NCBI GenBank assembly: GCA_022701845.1
Contig: JAKONS010000212.1
Location: forward strand, 1-5,663
Reading direction: 5' to 3'
Length of the DNA stretch: 5,663 bases
Source: Burkholderiaceae bacterium
GTDB taxonomy: Bacteria > Pseudomonadota > Gammaproteobacteria > Burkholderiales > Burkholderiaceae
In this document: piece after piece, positions 4,113 to 5,663 of the stretch
Numbering within the stretch: position 1 is the first letter of the stretch
Layout: every line of letters begins with the position of its first letter
The notes under the pieces: generated by a model
Told to the model about the DNA's origin: nothing
Database searches by the model: none
Seen by the model: the letters and a program-made list of their open reading frames with translations, nothing else
Made by a program: the position numbers and the translations under genes

Positions 4113-5663
4113 TCACCCCAGGTTCGGCGCCAGCATCCGCGCCACATCCGCCTCGGCCATGCCGCGCCGCTCGGCGATGTCCGCCACCTGGTCCTCGCCG
4201 ATCTTGCCGACGCTGAAATACTGGCTGTCCGGGTGCGCCAAAAAGAAGCCGCTGACACTCGCCGCCGGTGTCATCGCCAGGGAATCGGTCAGGCCCATGC
4301 CGATCTCCTCGCAGCGCAGCACCTCGAACATCGCGCGCTTCACGCTGTGGTCCGGGCAGGCCGGGTAGCCCGGGGCCGGGCGGATGCCGCGGTACTGCTC
4401 CTTCACCAGCGCTTCCACCGGCAGCGATTCGTCGGCCGCATAGCCCCACAGGTCCTTGCGCACCCGCTCGTGCAGGTATTCGGCGAAGGCTTCGGCCAGC
4501 CGGTCGGCCAGGGCCTTGAGCATGATGGCGCTGTAGTCGTCCAGATCGTCGGTGAAGAACTTCTCCTTCTTCTCCACGCCCAGGCCGGCGGTCACCGCGA
4601 ACATGCCGACGTAGTCCTGCCGGCCGGAGGCCTTCGGCGCGACGAAATCCGCCAGGCAGCGGCTCGGGCGCATCACGCCCTCGACTGCATGCTTCTCGGT
4701 CTGCTGGCGCATGCCGTACCAGGTGAGCGCCGGCTCGGTGCGGCGCTCGTCGGCGTACAGCACGATGTCGTCGTCGTGCTCGGTGTTGGCGGGCCAGAAA
4801 CCCATCACCGCGCTGGCCTGCAGCCAGCGGCCCTCGATCAGGCGCTTGAGCATGCGCTGGCCGTCGGCATACACGCGGACCGCCTCGGTGCCGACCACCT
4901 CGTCCTTCAGGATCTGCGGGAACGGCCCGGCCAGGTCCCAGGTCTGGAAGAACGGGCCCCAGTCGATGTATTTGGCCAGTTCGGTCAGGTCGAAATTGCG
5001 GAACACCCGGCGGCCGATGAACTTGGGCACCGGCGGGGTGTAGCCGGACCAGTCCAGCGGCGTCTTGTTGGCGCGCGCCTTGGCCAGCGGCCACATCGGC
5101 ACCTGCTTGCGGTTGGCATGCTGGGTGCGCACCTTGTCGTAGTCGGCGTTGATCTCGGCGATGTAGTGCGCCGCCTGGTCGGACAGCAGGCTCTGCGCCA
5201 CGCTCACGCTGCGCGAGGCGTCGGGCACATAGACCACCGGGCCCTCGTAGTGCGGCGCGATCTTGACCGCCGTGTGCACCCGGCTGGTGGTGGCGCCGCC
5301 GATCAGCAGCGGGATCTTGGCCATGCGGAAATGCGGGTCCTTCTGCATTTCGCCGGCCACGTACTGCATCTCTTCCAGGCTGGGGGTGATGAGGCCGGAC
5401 AGGCCGACGATGTCGGCGCCCTCCACCTTGGCGCGCGCCAGGATCTCGTGGCAGGGCACCATCACGCCCATGTTCACCACCTCGAAGTTGTTGCACTGCA
5501 GCACGACGGTGACGATGTTCTTGCCGATGTCGTGCACATCGCCCTTGACCGTCGCGATGATGATCTTGCCCTTGCTGCGCACGTCGCGGCCGGCGGCTTC
5601 GTCCAGGCGCTTTTCTTCCTCGATGTAGGGCAGCAGGTGCGCCACGGCCGACTTCATCACCCG
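4113..5663 (-). CDS. metH: Cobalamin-dependent methionine synthase, C-terminal 516 residues (5' end outside window)
   Basis: MetH transfers a methyl group from 5-methyltetrahydrofolate to homocysteine through methylcobalamin in the cytosol. This fragment holds the cobalamin-binding and reactivation domains. Numbering from the window edge, the tail of the B12 cap domain (from RVMKSAVAHL) leads to GDVHDIG (41-47), whose His44 matches the cobalt-ligand His759 of E. coli MetH. Ser89 and Thr93 in GLSGLIT and the IGGATTS loop (121-127) complete the B12 site. In the AdoMet activation domain, Asp234 (YIDW), Arg428 with RPAPGYPACP (428-437), and Tyr482 in HPDSQYF correspond to E. coli Asp946, Arg1134 and Tyr1189. 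All are intact. The protein stops at APNLG, four residues shorter than E. coli. The frame is open to the window edge, so there is no start here; the GTG at 5660 is an internal valine codon. It converges on the DUF4153 gene through a terminator-like stem. Confidence 0.98.
   Translation of the reverse strand, partial: RVMKSAVAHLLPYIEEEKRLDEAAGRDVRSKGKIIIATVKGDVHDIGKNIVTVVLQCNNFEVVNMGVMVPCHEILARAKVEGADIVGLSGLITPSLEEMQYVAGEMQKDPHFRMAKIPLLIGGATTSRVHTAVKIAPHYEGPVVYVPDASRSVSVAQSLLSDQAAHYIAEINADYDKVRTQHANRKQVPMWPLAKARANKTPLDWSGYTPPVPKFIGRRVFRNFDLTELAKYIDWGPFFQTWDLAGPFPQILKDEVVGTEAVRVYADGQRMLKRLIEGRWLQASAVMGFWPANTEHDDDIVLYADERRTEPALTWYGMRQQTEKHAVEGVMRPSRCLADFVAPKASGRQDYVGMFAVTAGLGVEKKEKFFTDDLDDYSAIMLKALADRLAEAFAEYLHERVRKDLWGYAADESLPVEALVKEQYRGIRPAPGYPACPDHSVKRAMFEVLRCEEIGMGLTDSLAMTPAASVSGFFLAHPDSQYFSVGKIGEDQVADIAERRGMAEADVARMLAPNLG

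Noticed and set aside
2141..4216. Very long open frame on the + strand overlapping the DUF4153 gene in another phase
   Set aside because: The product is dominated by Arg, Ala, Gly and Pro with no recognisable motif, as expected for a GC-rich shadow frame. The overlapping frame has clear membrane segments, a family signature and a ribosome site.
3973..5496. 507-codon open frame overlapping metH in another phase on the same strand
   Set aside because: Low-complexity Gly/Arg composition. The competing frame is unmistakable MetH with all key residues.
5658..5660. GTG at 5660 as a real metH start
   Set aside because: The codon lies inside the conserved RVMKSAV stretch of the MetH cap domain. The frame stays open to the window edge, so this is an internal valine.
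1..5663. Mobile element, CRISPR array, tRNA or a multi-gene novel defence or biosynthetic system
   Set aside because: There are no transposase or integrase motifs, no evenly spaced repeats, no tRNA-like cloverleaf, and no cluster of small unknown genes. Gene content and composition are uniform across the window.

Overview
The window is a compact, GC-rich stretch of bacterial chromosome. It looks like ordinary core-type housekeeping and envelope DNA from a gammaproteobacterium. The protein families, their wording and the codon use (strong G/C at third positions) point to the Xanthomonadaceae/Lysobacteraceae (Lysobacter, Luteimonas, Xanthomonas relatives). That placement is inferred from sequence style only, since no search was run. 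I see no mobile element, CRISPR array, tRNA, rRNA or phage gene.

Layout, left to right. Positions 1-78 (+) are the last 25 codons of an unidentified gene. It converges on a YihY/BrkB-type inner-membrane protein (88-1011, -), with only 9 bases between the stop codons and an inverted repeat across the junction. Upstream of the YihY gene on the same strand is a membrane-anchored glycine-zipper protein (1110-1952, -), separated from it by 98 bp holding a strong 9-bp hairpin. A 234-bp divergent intergenic region (1953-2186) follows. It is locally AT-richer, is full of inverted repeats, and presumably holds the promoters of both flanking genes. The rightward gene is a DUF4153 polytopic membrane protein of 603 residues (2187-3998, +). 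It converges on the 3' part of metH (4113-5663, -; the 5' part lies beyond the window). The 114-bp gap between these two holds a terminator-like stem with A5 on one side and T5 on the other, so it could stop transcription from both directions.

Functionally the neighbours are not an obvious pathway. Three of the four substantial genes encode membrane or envelope proteins of poorly known function (YihY/BrkB, glycine-zipper, DUF4153). The fourth is the cobalamin-binding and AdoMet-reactivation part of methionine synthase, with every key residue I could check intact. I looked for a hidden novel system and did not find one. The items most worth a second look are the glycine-zipper protein's architecture, the dyad-rich divergent promoter region, and the intergenic hairpins as possible terminators or genome-wide repeats.
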